A DNA stretch of 64,000 nt from Pantoea vagans (GTDB lineage: Bacteria > Pseudomonadota > Gammaproteobacteria > Enterobacterales > Enterobacteriaceae), in NCBI RefSeq assembly GCF_001506165.1, contig NZ_CP011427.1, positions 4,092,001 through 4,156,000 of the forward strand, in the 5' to 3' direction. Below, in pieces: positions 50,842 to 64,000 of this stretch. Every line of letters begins with the position of its first letter. Position 1 is the stretch's first letter. Under the pieces are notes generated by a model. That model worked only from the letters and a program-made list of their open reading frames with translations, did no database searches and was not told the origin of the DNA. Both the position numbers and the translations under genes were made by a program.

Positions 50842-52241
50842 GCGGTTTTCTTCTTTTTCTCGCGATTGGCAATCAGATTGCGGCCATCGCCAGGACGCAA
50901 CATCAAGAAGGCAAACGCAGACAGCACCGTGATCACTCCCATAGTCAGGAAGGTGGCGTGGAATTGTTGCACGGTGGTGCTCTCAATATCCTGCCAGAAG
51001 CGCAGCACGGCGGCGCTCACGGCCACCCCAAAACTGATCGACACCTGTTGGGTCACTGCCAGCACGCTGTTTCCGCCGCTGGCATTCTCATCATTCAAGT
51101 CGGCCAACGTGATGGTATTCATCGCGGTGAACTGCGTCGACATCGCCATCCCCAGTACAAACAAAGCCGCCAGCAGCATCAATACACTCTCACCAGGCGT
51201 TTGCAGCGAGAAGCTGGCCACCAAAATCCCAATGATGATGGTGATGCCAACCAACGTTTTGCGATAGCCGAAACGACGTAACACTTGCGTCACGGTAGAT
51301 TTGGCCAGCAGCGATCCAATTGCCGTCGGCCCCATCATGCAACCCGCTATAAGCGCGGGATAGCCAAAGCCGACCTGCAACATCAACGGCATCAGGAACG
51401 GAATACAACCGGTGCCGAGACGAGCCGCGATATTCCCGATGATGCCCACCGAGAAGGTGCGGGTTTTAAACATCGGCAAGTTAATGAGTGGTGCAGGGTG
51501 ACGGCGCGCATGCACTATATAAAGAAGCAGTAACGCGACACCGGTCATCAGCACCAGCACAGCCTGCCACGGCGACACAATGCGTTCGCCGAAAAGCTCA
51601 ATGCCGATAGATATCAGTACCAGGCCCAATCCAAACAGAATGAAGCCGCCAAAATCAAAGCGGCGCTTGGGCGTGGTGAAATCAGGCATGAACTTACGTG
51701 CATAGAAGATACCCGCGATACCAATGGGAATGTTGATGAGGAATATCCAGTGCCAGCTGGCGTACGTCACCAGCAAGCCACCCAGCATCGGTCCAAGAAT
51801 CGGCCCCACCAATCCCGGCATAGTGACAAAATTGAGCACGGGCAGTAATTCACTGCGCGGATAAGCGCGTAATAGTGCCAGACGTGCCACTGGCATCATC
51901 ATCGCGCCACCCACACCTTGTATCACGCGTGAGACAACCAACATGCTCAATGAGCCGGACAGGGCGCAGGCCAGCGAGCCTAAGGTAAACAGGGAAACCG
52001 CCACAATGAACACTTTACGCGTGCCAAAGCGATCGGCCAGCCAGCCGCTGACGGGGATCAGCATCGCCACCGTCAGCGTATAGCTGATAACGGCAGACTG
52101 CATAGCAAGGGGGGAACGTTCAAGGCTGGTGGCGATAGCAGGGAGCGCAGTATTCAGGATGGTGGCGTCGAGGGCTTGCATGAAAAACGCCATGGCGGCG
52201 ATCCAGGGCAAGCCGGCCATACTGCGCGCGGAGCGAATCAT
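50838..52241 (-). CDS. hsrA: MFS drug-resistance-type transporter HsrA (DHA2 family)
   Basis: This 467-residue inner-membrane protein has 14 predicted segments typical of DHA2 (EmrB-like) exporters. TM1 carries [22 protein letters not shown], and the loop 2-3 motif is [34 protein letters not shown] and [26 protein letters not shown] are the antiporter motif region. It stands just where E. coli hsrA (yieO) stands, convergent to rbsR. The start [10 protein letters not shown] with AAGGACTTTCA before it is preferred over a frame 13 codons longer. The E. coli neighbour yieP is missing. Confidence 0.9.
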   Translation of the reverse strand: MIRSARSMAGLPWIAAMAFFMQALDATILNTALPAIATSLERSPLAMQSAVISYTLTVAMLIPVSGWLADRFGTRKVFIVAVSLFTLGSLACALSGSLSMLVVSRVIQGVGGAMMMPVARLALLRAYPRSELLPVLNFVTMPGLVGPILGPMLGGLLVTYASWHWIFLINIPIGIAGIFYARKFMPDFTTPKRRFDFGGFILFGLGLVLISIGIELFGERIVSPWQAVLVLMTGVALLLLYIVHARRHPAPLINLPMFKTRTFSVGIIGNIAARLGTGCIPFLMPLMLQVGFGYPALIAGCMMGPTAIGSLLAKSTVTQVLRRFGYRKTLVGITIIIGILVASFSLQTPGESVLMLLAALFVLGMAMSTQFTAMNTITLADLNDENASGGNSVLAVTQQVSISFGVAVSAAVLRFWQDIESTTVQQFHATFLTMGVITVLSAFAFLMLRPGDGRNLIANREKKKKTA

Positions 52242-52443
52242 TGAAAGTCCTTCTTTAATAATTTGTTCAGTCTGCAACAAAGAGAGCGGCGTTTAGCCAA
52301 CAGAATAGCATTGCTGTTTAAGTCGGTGACGCTGATTTGTGCCGCCAAAGCGGCGCTTTTGACTGATTATTGATCGAGAAATGTCTGTTTTTAGCCTGTT
52401 CGTATAAAAAAGTAGCGCTCAGTCAATTTTTTGCAATAAACCC

Positions 52444-52592
52444 TTGTCAGCCAGAATTAACTCCCTATAATGCGCCACCACTGAGACGGCAAAGCGGCAA
52501 CGCAGACGGCTCAGCAGGGAGTGAAGTGATTCACCCCGCCGGAGAAAAACGCTGAAAAAAGTGTTTGACTCTGAAGGAGGAAAGCGTAATAT
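52444..52592 (+). promoter_or_regulatory. Tandem rRNA promoters P1 and P2
   Basis: P1 has TTGTCA (52444-52449), 16 bases, TATAAT (52466-52471) and a GC-rich discriminator gcgccacc. P2 has TTGACT (52565-52570), 16 bases and TAATAT (52587-52592), also with a gcc-rich start region. The pattern and spacing (about 121 bases) fit enterobacterial rrn operons. The AT-rich stretch before P1 would be the UP element. Confidence 0.85.
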
Positions 52593-52796
52593 ACGCCACC
52601 TCGCAACAGCAGCTTAAGGCGCTGATTGCACCGCTCTTTAACAATTTATCAGACAATCTGTGTGGGCACTCGCAGGATTGATATCAACGTCTCCGGACGT
52701 AAAAAATATCAAGTCTCACGAGTGAACACATAATGAAATTCATTATGACGTTTTACAGATGAGCATCGCTGAACTGGTTTCAGCAAATCAAACTTT
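52593..52796 (+). other. rRNA leader with boxA antitermination site
   Basis: The leader between P2 and 16S contains GCTCTTTAACA (52633-52643), the boxA sequence bound by NusB/NusE. Inverted sequences that pair around 16S for RNase III cleavage are also present (e.g. cgtctccggacg and the ctcacgag segment). No protein gene is present. Confidence 0.75.
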
Positions 52797-54336
<1,540 letters not shown>

Positions 54337-54423
54337 CCTGAAGATACTTTCCCGCGAAGTGCTCACACAGATTGTCTGATAGAAAAGTAAAGAAGCAAAG
54401 CGTCTTACGAACGAGACTTTAGT

Positions 54424-54499
54424 GTCCCCTTCGTCTAGAGGCCTAGGACACCGCCCTTTCACGGCGGTAACAGGGGTTCGAATCCCCTAGGGGACGCCA
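54424..54499 (+). tRNA. gltU: tRNA-Glu (TTC anticodon)
   Basis: A 76-base cloverleaf from GTCCCCTTCGTC to AGGGGACGCCA with encoded CCA. The anticodon stem-loop is CCGCC-ctttcac-GGCGG with TTC; the T arm is aggggTTCGAATcccct. It lies in the 16S-23S spacer, the single tRNA of this rrn operon. Confidence 0.98.
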
Positions 54500-54713
54500 C
54501 TTGCTGGTATGTGAGTGAAAGTCGCCAACCAAACTATCTTAAAGATGACTTACGAGTCATGTTTAAGATATTGCTCTTTAACAATCCGGAACAAGCTGAA
54601 AATTGAAACGACGTGTCGGTTCATTTCTCCGTAATAAGAAATGAATGATGACATGTTCGAGTCTCTCAAATGCTTGCAGCTTGCATGCGTTGAAAAACGC
54701 CTGTGGGTTGTGA

Positions 54714-57619
<2,906 letters not shown>

Positions 57620-57694
57620 ACAACGCCAGAGGCGTTTTTGAAGAGACGCAAAGTAGATTTTCAGCTTAGTTCACCGGATTAAAGATTTAGTTTT

Positions 57695-57835
57695 GTTCTG
57701 CGGACATGAGTCCGAAGGATTTTGCGCTGAGGCAAGGCGGCAAGCGAGACGATGTGAAGGAGCATACATCAGTATGTGACTGAGCAGCACGAACGCAGCC
57801 AACGCAGCAGCAGTGCAAAAGACACAGGACAGAAC
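57695..57835 (-). repeat. Diverged palindromic element in the 23S-5S spacer
   Basis: A 141-base imperfect palindrome bounded by GTTCTG and CAGAAC, in a spacer of 225 bases that is usually about 90 in E. coli. Its core, 57734-57806, aligns without gaps to the reverse complement of the core of the repeat at 21279-21351 with 52 matches in 73 by hand count. Shared blocks are AAGGCGGCAAG, GGAGC-TAC, GTGACTGAG and AGCCAACGCA. An inner stem-loop catac-atca-gtatg (57763-57776) occupies the same place as that of the repeat. The element would be transcribed with the rRNA and removed in processing. Confidence 0.7.
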
Positions 57836-57844
57836 ACCAAGATT

Positions 57845-57964
57845 TGCCTGGCGGCTTTAGCGCGGTGGTCCCACCTGACCCCATGCCGAACTCAGAAGTG
57901 AAACGCCGTAGCGCCGATGGTAGTGTGGGGCCTCCCCATGCGAGAGTAGGGAACTGCCAGGCAT
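57845..57964 (+). rRNA. rrf: 5S ribosomal RNA
   Basis: Complete 120-base gene from TGCCTGGCGGC to CTGCCAGGCAT, nearly identical to E. coli 5S (ctttagcg in place of ccgtagcg in helix 1-2). Confidence 0.99.
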
Positions 57965-57978
57965 CAAACAAGTGAAGA

Positions 57979-58007
57979 AGCCCTGAACGAAAGTTCAGGG
58001 CTTTTTT
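57979..58007 (+). terminator. rRNA operon terminator
   Basis: A perfect stem AGCCCTGAAC-gaaa-GTTCAGGGCT followed by TTTTTT, 14 bases after 5S. It is a strong Rho-independent terminator. Confidence 0.96.
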
Positions 58008-58046
58008 ACGTCTAAAATTCAGCCACCTCATCCAAAAAATCTCTGT

Positions 58047-58553
58047 TTATTGGCCTCTTTTCAGCCACTCTTCAATAAAATCAGCCACCTTAACTGTCTG
58101 ATTAATATCAAGGAGAGGAAGGTTGATTGCCAATTTCTCATCGCTTGCCACAGCAATCACGTATTCATCCAATAAATCGGTCACCCCACCTTTAACACCG
58201 TGCCGCCAGAGGGCAATTTTGGGCACCGGTTCGCCCTTAAAGCCTTCAACCAGCACCAAATCCAAGATTGAACTGTCCATTTTGGCCGCTAACGCCGTCA
58301 AATCTAACGGCTGATCCGGGGTTTCACACATCAAAGCCCAGCGTTGGTTACTGGCGACGATCACTTGGTCGGCACCCGCTTTTCGCAGCAAATAGCTGTC
58401 CTTTCCCGGTGTATCTATATCCATTTGATGGTGAGTGTGCTTGATTAACCCTGTACGGATGCCTCGTTCCTTTAGCAAAGGGATAACCTGCTGTAACAAG
58501 GTGGTTTTTCCTGTCCCGCACCATGCCACAACTGCCAGCAACGGCACGCTCAT
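58047..58553 (-). CDS. mobB: Molybdopterin-guanine dinucleotide biosynthesis adapter MobB
   Basis: This 168-residue GTP-binding protein helps MobA make the bis-MGD cofactor. The P-loop is WCGTGKTTLLQQ, with KHTHHQMDIDTPGKDSYLLRKAGA and LVLVEGFKGEPVPKIALWR as other conserved blocks. Its ATG overlaps the mobA stop (ATGA). MobB is not essential but enhances MobA. Confidence 0.94.
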   Translation of the reverse strand: MSVPLLAVVAWCGTGKTTLLQQVIPLLKERGIRTGLIKHTHHQMDIDTPGKDSYLLRKAGADQVIVASNQRWALMCETPDQPLDLTALAAKMDSSILDLVLVEGFKGEPVPKIALWRHGVKGGVTDLLDEYVIAVASDEKLAINLPLLDINQTVKVADFIEEWLKRGQ

Positions 58554-59125
58554 GACAGGTTCTCCTCATTCATCAAATCGTCCGGGGTATTGATGTTGCG
58601 AAACGCCGACTCAGGATCGGTAAATGTCACCGCATGGCCGCCGTGCTCCCGTAGGAACTGCATTAAACGTCGCTCACCGCGTAACAGCCAGGCTTCCAGA
58701 TCATCGGCTAATGATCGATGAACCAGCGCTAATGCGGGATGATCGCGCTGCGTCGAACGTACCCAGACAGCGGGGGCATTGCCGCGCTGCTGCCATAAAC
58801 GTGCGACGAAATCCTCTGGAAGCCAGGGCGTATCACAGGCGCAAAAGGCGACCCATTCGGTTTTGCTGTGCTGCAAACCACTCAGCATGCCAGCCAGAGG
58901 CCCTGGGAAATCAGACATAGAATCAGTAATCACCTGACAGCCGCTATGCTGATAACGATCAATGTTACGGTTCGCGCTTATCAACACAATATTGACCTGC
59001 GGCATGAATCGCTGCAGAACGTGTTGATAAAGCGGTTTGCCCTGCAGTTCCAGCAGCCCTTTATCTTGACCTCCCATACGGCTGCCTTGCCCACCGGCTA
59101 GGATCACGCCAGTCAATGCTGTCAT
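58550..59125 (-). CDS. mobA: Molybdenum cofactor guanylyltransferase MobA
   Basis: This 191-residue transferase joins GMP to molybdopterin, yielding MGD. The N-terminal nucleotide-binding motif is GVILAGGQGSRMGGQDKGLLEL, with CDTPWLP in the catalytic site and FRNINTPDDL at the C-terminus. The start MTALTGV has AAGGAG upstream; a start 23 codons earlier is not supported. It heads mobA-mobB, divergent from yihD. Confidence 0.95.
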   Translation of the reverse strand: MTALTGVILAGGQGSRMGGQDKGLLELQGKPLYQHVLQRFMPQVNIVLISANRNIDRYQHSGCQVITDSMSDFPGPLAGMLSGLQHSKTEWVAFCACDTPWLPEDFVARLWQQRGNAPAVWVRSTQRDHPALALVHRSLADDLEAWLLRGERRLMQFLREHGGHAVTFTDPESAFRNINTPDDLMNEENLS

Positions 59126-59196
59126 TTTCGTCTCCTTAGTCATTCTGGACGATACTTGCATCACGGCAGCGTACCACCTGCGTAAAGGAATCAACG

Positions 59197-59472
59197 ATGA
59201 AATATCACCGCCTTAATGAACTTCTCGAACTCCTGCAACCGGCATGGCAAAAGGAGTCGGATCTTAACCTGCTGGCATTTTTACAAAAATTGGCGCAGGA
59301 ATCCGGTTTCAGTGGCCCATTAAGTGAATTAACCGATGATGTATTGATTTACCATCTCAAGATGCGTGATGCTGACAGCCATGCTGAAATTCCCGGACTG
59401 AAAAAGGATCACGAAGTGGACTTCAAAACTGCGCTATTACGTGCGCGCGGTGTGATTAAGGATGATGAGTAG
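59197..59472 (+). CDS. yihD: DUF1040 protein YihD
   Basis: This 91-residue small acidic cytoplasmic protein of unknown function is conserved in enterobacteria. [35 protein letters not shown] and [43 protein letters not shown] match the E. coli YihD (89 residues). As in E. coli it precedes srkA and dsbA. The ribosome site is AAAGGAA. Confidence 0.93.
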   Translation: MKYHRLNELLELLQPAWQKESDLNLLAFLQKLAQESGFSGPLSELTDDVLIYHLKMRDADSHAEIPGLKKDHEVDFKTALLRARGVIKDDE

Positions 59473-59518
59473 TGTTATCCTTGCGCATGACTTGCAACGG
59501 TAACCTACAGACAAAATG

Positions 59519-60505
59519 ATGAGCGAAGCTGCCTTTACTTTCCAGACGCTGGACCCTGATGTCATCCTCGATGCACTTTGGGATGCGGGTCTGCGTGTCG
59601 AATCAGGCCTAACCGCCCTCAATAGCTACGAGAACCGTGTTTATCAGTTCAGCGATGATGAAAAGCGTCGCTATGTGGCCAAGTTTTATCGTCCACAACG
59701 CTGGAGTGCGCAGCAGATTCATGAAGAGCATCAGTTCACACGGGATCTGCTGGCAGATGAAGTTCCGGTGGCAGCGCCATTGACGCTGCAAGGCAGCACG
59801 CTGAACCAGCATGCCGGATTTATGTTTGCCGTTTTCCCCAGTCTGGGAGGACGACAATATGAAACAGATAACGAAGAACAGATGGAGTGGGTGGGGCGTT
59901 TTCTGGGCCGCATCCATCAAACCGGTCGTCAGAGTCTGTTTCAGCAGCGCCCAACAATGGGTCTGGAAGAGTATGTGTTCCAGCCTCGTCGGGAACTGGA
60001 GCAAAGCACACTGGTGCCTGGTGCGCTGAAAGACGCACTGCTGAACGCCGTAGATAAACTCAGCAGCACGCTGCAGCAGTGTTGGCATAGCCAATGGCAA
60101 CCTCTTCGGCTGCACGGTGACTGCCATCCGGGTAATATTCTATGGCGCGATGGCCCGATGTTTGTCGATCTGGATGACGCGCGTAACGGCCCGGCCGTGC
60201 AGGATTTATGGATGTTGGTGAATGGCGATCGTCAGGAGCAACTGATCCAATGGGACATTCTGCTGGAAGCTTATAATGAATTCAGTGACTTCGATTTACA
60301 TGAATTGTCACTGATTGAGCCTTTACGCGCTATGCGCATGGTTTATTATTTGGCCTGGGTGGTACGCCGTTGGCAGGATCCCGCTTTTCCGCGCGCTTTC
60401 CCCTGGATGACCGATGAGGATTTCTGGCGCCGACAGATTGCACTATTTATCGAGCAGGAGAGGCTGTTACACCAACCCCCGTTGCAGCTTAGCCCGCAAT
60501 TTTAA
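59519..60505 (+). CDS. srkA: Stress response kinase A (SrkA, YihE)
   Basis: This 328-residue Ser/Thr protein kinase is related to aminoglycoside/choline kinases and protects cells from MazEF-dependent death and oxidative stress in E. coli. The catalytic loop is [12 protein letters not shown] and the metal-binding block [28 protein letters not shown] and YVAKFYRP form the N-terminal lobe. There are two adjacent ATGs; the second gives the E. coli length. It probably forms an operon with dsbA 26 bases downstream. Confidence 0.94.
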   Translation: MSEAAFTFQTLDPDVILDALWDAGLRVESGLTALNSYENRVYQFSDDEKRRYVAKFYRPQRWSAQQIHEEHQFTRDLLADEVPVAAPLTLQGSTLNQHAGFMFAVFPSLGGRQYETDNEEQMEWVGRFLGRIHQTGRQSLFQQRPTMGLEEYVFQPRRELEQSTLVPGALKDALLNAVDKLSSTLQQCWHSQWQPLRLHGDCHPGNILWRDGPMFVDLDDARNGPAVQDLWMLVNGDRQEQLIQWDILLEAYNEFSDFDLHELSLIEPLRAMRMVYYLAWVVRRWQDPAFPRAFPWMTDEDFWRRQIALFIEQERLLHQPPLQLSPQF

Positions 60506-60531
60506 TGAAGTACTCAGGAGATTTTTTCACG

Positions 60532-61161
60532 ATGAAAAAGATTATGTTTGCGCTGGTAGGATTAATGCTGGCATTTGGCGCTTCAGCCGCACAGTTTAAC
60601 GACGGCAAACAGTTCGTTACGCTGCCAAAGCCGGTTGCGGGTGAACCGCAGGTGCTGGAGTTCTTCTCCTTCTTCTGCCCACACTGCTACCAGTTCGAAC
60701 GTGTTTATCACGTGAGTGATGCAGTGAAAAAGAACCTGCCAGCTGACACCAAAGTGACGAAATATCACGTCGATTTCCTGGGTGGTGATTTCGGCCCAGT
60801 CGTCACGCAGGCTTGGGCTGTGGCGATGGCCTTAGGTGTGGAAAGCAAAGTCACTGCACCGATTTTTGATGGTATCCAGAAAACCCAAACCATCACTGAT
60901 GCAGCAAGCCTGAAAGCGACTTTCATCCAGGCGGCGGGCATCTCTTCTGAAGATTATGATGCTGCATGGAACAGCTTTGCGGTAAAAGCATTGGTGGCGC
61001 AGCAGCAGAAAGCAGCCTCTGACCTGAACTTGCAAGGTGTGCCTGCGATCTTCGTTAACGGCAAATACATGGTCAACAATGGCGGCCTTGATACCAGCTC
61101 TATGGACAATTTCGTTGCTGATTATGCCAACGTAGTGAAGTTCCTGGTTGAGAAGAAGTAA
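60532..61161 (+). CDS. dsbA: Periplasmic thiol:disulfide oxidase DsbA
   Basis: This 209-residue precursor makes disulfide bonds in exported proteins and is reoxidised by DsbB. A signal peptide ([19 protein letters not shown]) precedes the thioredoxin domain with active site CPHC at residues 49-52, cis-proline in [13 protein letters not shown] and the helical insert typical of DsbA. CAGGAG precedes the ATG. The frame 9 codons longer is not used. Confidence 0.97.
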   Translation: MKKIMFALVGLMLAFGASAAQFNDGKQFVTLPKPVAGEPQVLEFFSFFCPHCYQFERVYHVSDAVKKNLPADTKVTKYHVDFLGGDFGPVVTQAWAVAMALGVESKVTAPIFDGIQKTQTITDAASLKATFIQAAGISSEDYDAAWNSFAVKALVAQQQKAASDLNLQGVPAIFVNGKYMVNNGGLDTSSMDNFVADYANVVKFLVEKK

Positions 61162-61169
61162 TCAAGCTT

Positions 61170-61200
61170 GATAAAACGTCGACAATGTCGGCGTTTTATC
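61170..61200 (+). terminator. dsbA terminator-like hairpin
   Basis: The arms gataaaacg and cgttttatc enclose a further gac/gtc stem, giving a hairpin of about 14 pairs, 8 bases past the dsbA stop. The T's are part of the stem, so it can act in either direction. Confidence 0.7.
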
Positions 61201-61527
61201 GCCATTATCACTGCGCAACACTCATACTCCTGTTAACCCTCCGCTTAATATCCACATGGACGATCACCTTTTTAAAAAGGTGTTGTGCATCACGGTAAGT
61301 TAATAACTCTTTGAATATAAGATGTTTTTATCAGTAAAATGATTGCAATTAACGTAAATAACAATACGTTATGATTTTTACGCACAAAGTTATCCACAAC
61401 CCGATCCTTGCGATCCGCTCCGCGTAACCGCGAAAAAGATCCTGACTTCCCCGCACAGATTCAACATTCTTCTCTGGTTGTGGCATCCTTATAGCCCTCA
61501 TTATCGCAACGAAGAAAATACGAACCT
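61201..61527 (+). promoter_or_regulatory. polA upstream region with a DnaA box
   Basis: The 327-base AT-rich gap holds the polA promoter. A perfect DnaA box TTATCCACA lies at 61390-61398, about 130 bases before the polA ATG. DnaA boxes near polA have been reported in E. coli and linked to polA expression. The E. coli genes yihF and yihG that separate dsbA and polA are absent. Confidence 0.6.
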
Positions 61528-64000
61528 ATGGCGCAAATTGCAGAAAACCCTCTGATTCTGGTAGACGGCTCCTCATATCTCTATCGGGCATATCATGCCT
61601 TTCCGCCGTTAACCAACAGTGCTGGCGAGCCAACAGGCGCCATGTATGGTGTGCTCAATATGCTGAAAAGCCTGTTGATGCAGTATCAGCCGAGCCACGT
61701 GGCTGTTGTCTTCGATGCGAAAGGCAAAACCTTCCGTGATGAGTTATTCGAGCACTACAAATCTCACCGTCCGCCCATGCCTGACGATCTGCGTGCACAG
61801 ATTGAACCGCTGCATGAGATGGTTAAAGCAATGGGTTTGCCATTATTGGCCGTGACGGGCGTTGAGGCCGATGATGTTATCGGCACACTGGCGCAGGAAG
61901 CCGAGAAGCAAGGCCGTGCAGTGTTGATCAGTACCGGTGATAAAGACATGGCTCAGCTGGTCACGCCGGGCATCACGCTGATCAACACCATGACCAATAC
62001 GGTGCTGGGTCCGGAAGAGGTTGAGCAGAAATATGGTGTTCCGCCGTCACTGATTATCGATTTCCTGGCCATGATGGGCGATAGCTCGGACAATATTCCC
62101 GGTGTGCCGGGCGTGGGAGAGAAGACGGCACAAGCACTGCTGCAAGGGTTAGGCGGCATGCAGTCGATTTACGACAATCTCGATAAAGTGGCCGATCTTT
62201 CGTTCCGTGGCGCGAAAACCATGGCGGCGAAGCTGGAGCAAAACCGTGAGGTGGCTTTCCTCTCTTATCAGCTGGCGACGATTAAGACCGACGTTGAGCT
62301 GGAGCTGGGCTGTGAGCAGCTCACGGTTAACGAGCCTGACGTCGAAGCGCTGCAAACTTTGTTTGGCCGTTACGAGTTCAAACGCTGGATCACCGATTTA
62401 CAGGATGGCACCTGGCTTCAGGGTAAGAAGAGCAATACCCAGGCTCAGAAATCACTGGCAAGTGAACCTGTGGCCGCAGCCGCGGAAACAGCCAGCGTGC
62501 TGTCATCGGATGGCTACGTCACCATTCTTGATCAGGCGACCTTCGACGAGTGGCTGCAAAAGCTGAAAAATGCGGAGCTGTTTGCCTTCGATTTGGAAAC
62601 CGATTCGCTGGATAACTGGAGCGCCAACATTATTGGTCTCTCCTTTGCGATCGCGCCGGGTGAAGCGGCTTATCTTCCGGTGGGCCATGACTATCTTGAT
62701 GCACCAGACCAGCTGGACCGCACCGACGTCCTGAAACAGCTGAAACCGCTGCTTGAAGATGCCAAAGCCGCGAAAGTGGGGCAAAACCTCAAGTACGACC
62801 GCGGCGTGCTCAAGAATTACGACATTGAGCTGAAAGGCATTAAATTCGACACCATGCTGGAGTCTTACTGTCTGAACAGCGTTGGCGGTAAACATGATAT
62901 GGACAGCCTGGCGGCGCGCTGGTTGAACCACAAAACCGTGACCTTTGAAGAGATTGCCGGAAAAGGCAAAAATCAGCTGACCTTCAACCAGATTGCGATT
63001 GAGCAGGCCGCTCACTACGCCGCAGAAGACGCCGATGTCACGCTGCAGCTGCACATGCAAATGTGGCCAAAGCTGGAGCAGGAAGCGGGGCCGAAGCAGG
63101 TGTTTACCGACATTGAAATGCCGCTGGTTACGGTGATTTCTCGTGTTGAGCGTAACGGCGTGTTGATCGATCAAAACATTCTGGCGAAGCACTCGCAGGA
63201 GCTGACTACCCGTTTGGCTGAGCTTGAGCTGAAGGCTCACGAATTAGCCGGTGAGCCGTTTAATCTCTCTTCTACCAAACAGCTGCAAACCATTCTGTTT
63301 GAAAAGCAGGGCATTAAACCCACCAAGAAAACGCCGGGCGGTGCCCCATCAACCAGTGAAGAAGTGCTGGCTGAGCTGGCTCTCGACTATCCGCTGCCAA
63401 AAGTGATTCTGGAGCACCGTGGTCTGTCGAAGCTCAAGTCGACCTACACCGATAAATTGCCACTGATGATCAATCCGAAAACCGGTCGCGTCCATACCTC
63501 TTATCATCAGGCAGTTACCGCAACCGGGCGTCTCTCTTCGACCGATCCGAACCTGCAAAATATCCCGGTGCGTAATGATGAAGGTCGTCGTATTCGCCAG
63601 GCGTTTATAGCGGGTGCGGATAAGCGCATTGTGGCGGCTGACTACTCGCAAATTGAACTGCGTATTATGGCGCACCTGTCACAGGATAAAGGCTTGCTGG
63701 ATGCCTTTGCGCAGGGAGAAGACATTCACCGTGCCACGGCGTCAGAAGTGTTTGGTGTGGCGCTGAGTAAGGTGTCAGGGGAGCAGCGTCGCAGTGCCAA
63801 AGCGATTAACTTTGGTTTGATCTATGGCATGAGCGCATTTGGTTTATCGCGTCAGCTGAATATCGGTGCCGGCGAAGCGAAGAAGTATATGGATCTCTAT
63901 TTCGAACGTTATCCGGGCGTGCTGCGCTATATGGAAGAGACGCGTGCGCAAGCTGCGGAGAAGGGCTACGTTGAAACCCTTGAGGGCCGCCGTCTGTGGC
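61528..64000 (+). CDS. polA: DNA polymerase I (5' part; runs off the window)
   Basis: Open for 824 codons to the window end, compared with 928 residues for E. coli PolA. The 5'-3' nuclease domain is first ([66 protein letters not shown]). The 3'-5' exonuclease follows with [11 protein letters not shown] (Asp and Glu), and YAAEDADVT near its end. The polymerase domain shows motif [12 protein letters not shown] and the O helix [15 protein letters not shown]. The motif C (HDE) lies past the window. There is no frame interruption. It acts in Okazaki fragment maturation and repair. Confidence 0.97.
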   Translation, partial: MAQIAENPLILVDGSSYLYRAYHAFPPLTNSAGEPTGAMYGVLNMLKSLLMQYQPSHVAVVFDAKGKTFRDELFEHYKSHRPPMPDDLRAQIEPLHEMVKAMGLPLLAVTGVEADDVIGTLAQEAEKQGRAVLISTGDKDMAQLVTPGITLINTMTNTVLGPEEVEQKYGVPPSLIIDFLAMMGDSSDNIPGVPGVGEKTAQALLQGLGGMQSIYDNLDKVADLSFRGAKTMAAKLEQNREVAFLSYQLATIKTDVELELGCEQLTVNEPDVEALQTLFGRYEFKRWITDLQDGTWLQGKKSNTQAQKSLASEPVAAAAETASVLSSDGYVTILDQATFDEWLQKLKNAELFAFDLETDSLDNWSANIIGLSFAIAPGEAAYLPVGHDYLDAPDQLDRTDVLKQLKPLLEDAKAAKVGQNLKYDRGVLKNYDIELKGIKFDTMLESYCLNSVGGKHDMDSLAARWLNHKTVTFEEIAGKGKNQLTFNQIAIEQAAHYAAEDADVTLQLHMQMWPKLEQEAGPKQVFTDIEMPLVTVISRVERNGVLIDQNILAKHSQELTTRLAELELKAHELAGEPFNLSSTKQLQTILFEKQGIKPTKKTPGGAPSTSEEVLAELALDYPLPKVILEHRGLSKLKSTYTDKLPLMINPKTGRVHTSYHQAVTATGRLSSTDPNLQNIPVRNDEGRRIRQAFIAGADKRIVAADYSQIELRIMAHLSQDKGLLDAFAQGEDIHRATASEVFGVALSKVSGEQRRSAKAINFGLIYGMSAFGLSRQLNIGAGEAKKYMDLYFERYPGVLRYMEETRAQAAEKGYVETLEGRRLW

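Noticed and set aside
58047..58553. Unusual P-loop WCGTGKTT in MobB
   Set aside because: Known MobB proteins carry a similar A-W-S-G-T-G-K-T-T loop, so this is ordinary for the family.

Overview
The window is chromosomal DNA of an enterobacterium, most likely Erwiniaceae (Pantoea/Erwinia type). The gene order oriC-mnmG-rsmG-atpIBEFHAGDC-glmUS-pstSCAB-phoU on one side and mioC-asnC-ravA-kup-rbsDACBKR-hsrA-rrn-mobBA-yihD-srkA-dsbA-polA on the other is the classical enterobacterial replication-origin neighbourhood. The full-length ovothiol synthase (OvoA), an enzyme characterised from Erwinia tasmaniensis, also fits. Species cannot be decided by eye.

Layout. 1-14500 is the more variable part. 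It holds a PfkB kinase and a TIM-barrel epimerase with a PtxS-like LacI repressor and a perfect PtxS-type operator (a 2-ketogluconate-like module), a second LacI regulator, yiaD, tag, a short autotransporter-like barrel protein, dnaT-dnaC, a ROK repressor, a sugar porter, a third LacI regulator, one IS481-family insertion sequence and an MFS transporter. 14600-23500 holds pstSCAB-phoU with two Pho boxes, then glmUS. 23057-30180 is the ATP synthase operon with its promoter. 30774-34210 is rsmG-mnmG, oriC (about 33416-33685) and mioC. 34365-42313 is asnC, ovoA (where E. coli has asnA), viaA with an in-frame amber codon, ravA and kup. 42326-44872 is qseC-qseB, divergent from ygiW. 45043-50841 is the ribose operon with RbsR operators, followed by hsrA. 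52444-58007 is a complete rRNA operon (16S, tRNA-Glu, 23S, 5S). 58047-64000 is mobB-mobA, yihD, srkA, dsbA and the first 824 codons of polA.

The strongest unexplained signals are these. (1) A family of about 125-bp imperfect palindromes has two near-identical copies (23-166 and 21253-21377), and a diverged relative lies inside the 23S-5S spacer of the rRNA operon; 52 of 73 core positions match without gaps by hand count. (2) The R1 DnaA box of oriC departs from consensus. (3) An in-frame TAG cuts viaA just before its metal-binding motif. (4) The IS481-family element is flanked by the two halves of an inverted repeat, as if it had landed in a bidirectional terminator. (5) ovoA replaces asnA, preceded by an 11-bp-arm palindrome. 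I see no phage, CRISPR array, toxin-antitoxin pair or defence island. Most of the window is conserved core genome, and I find no convincing wholly new multi-gene system.
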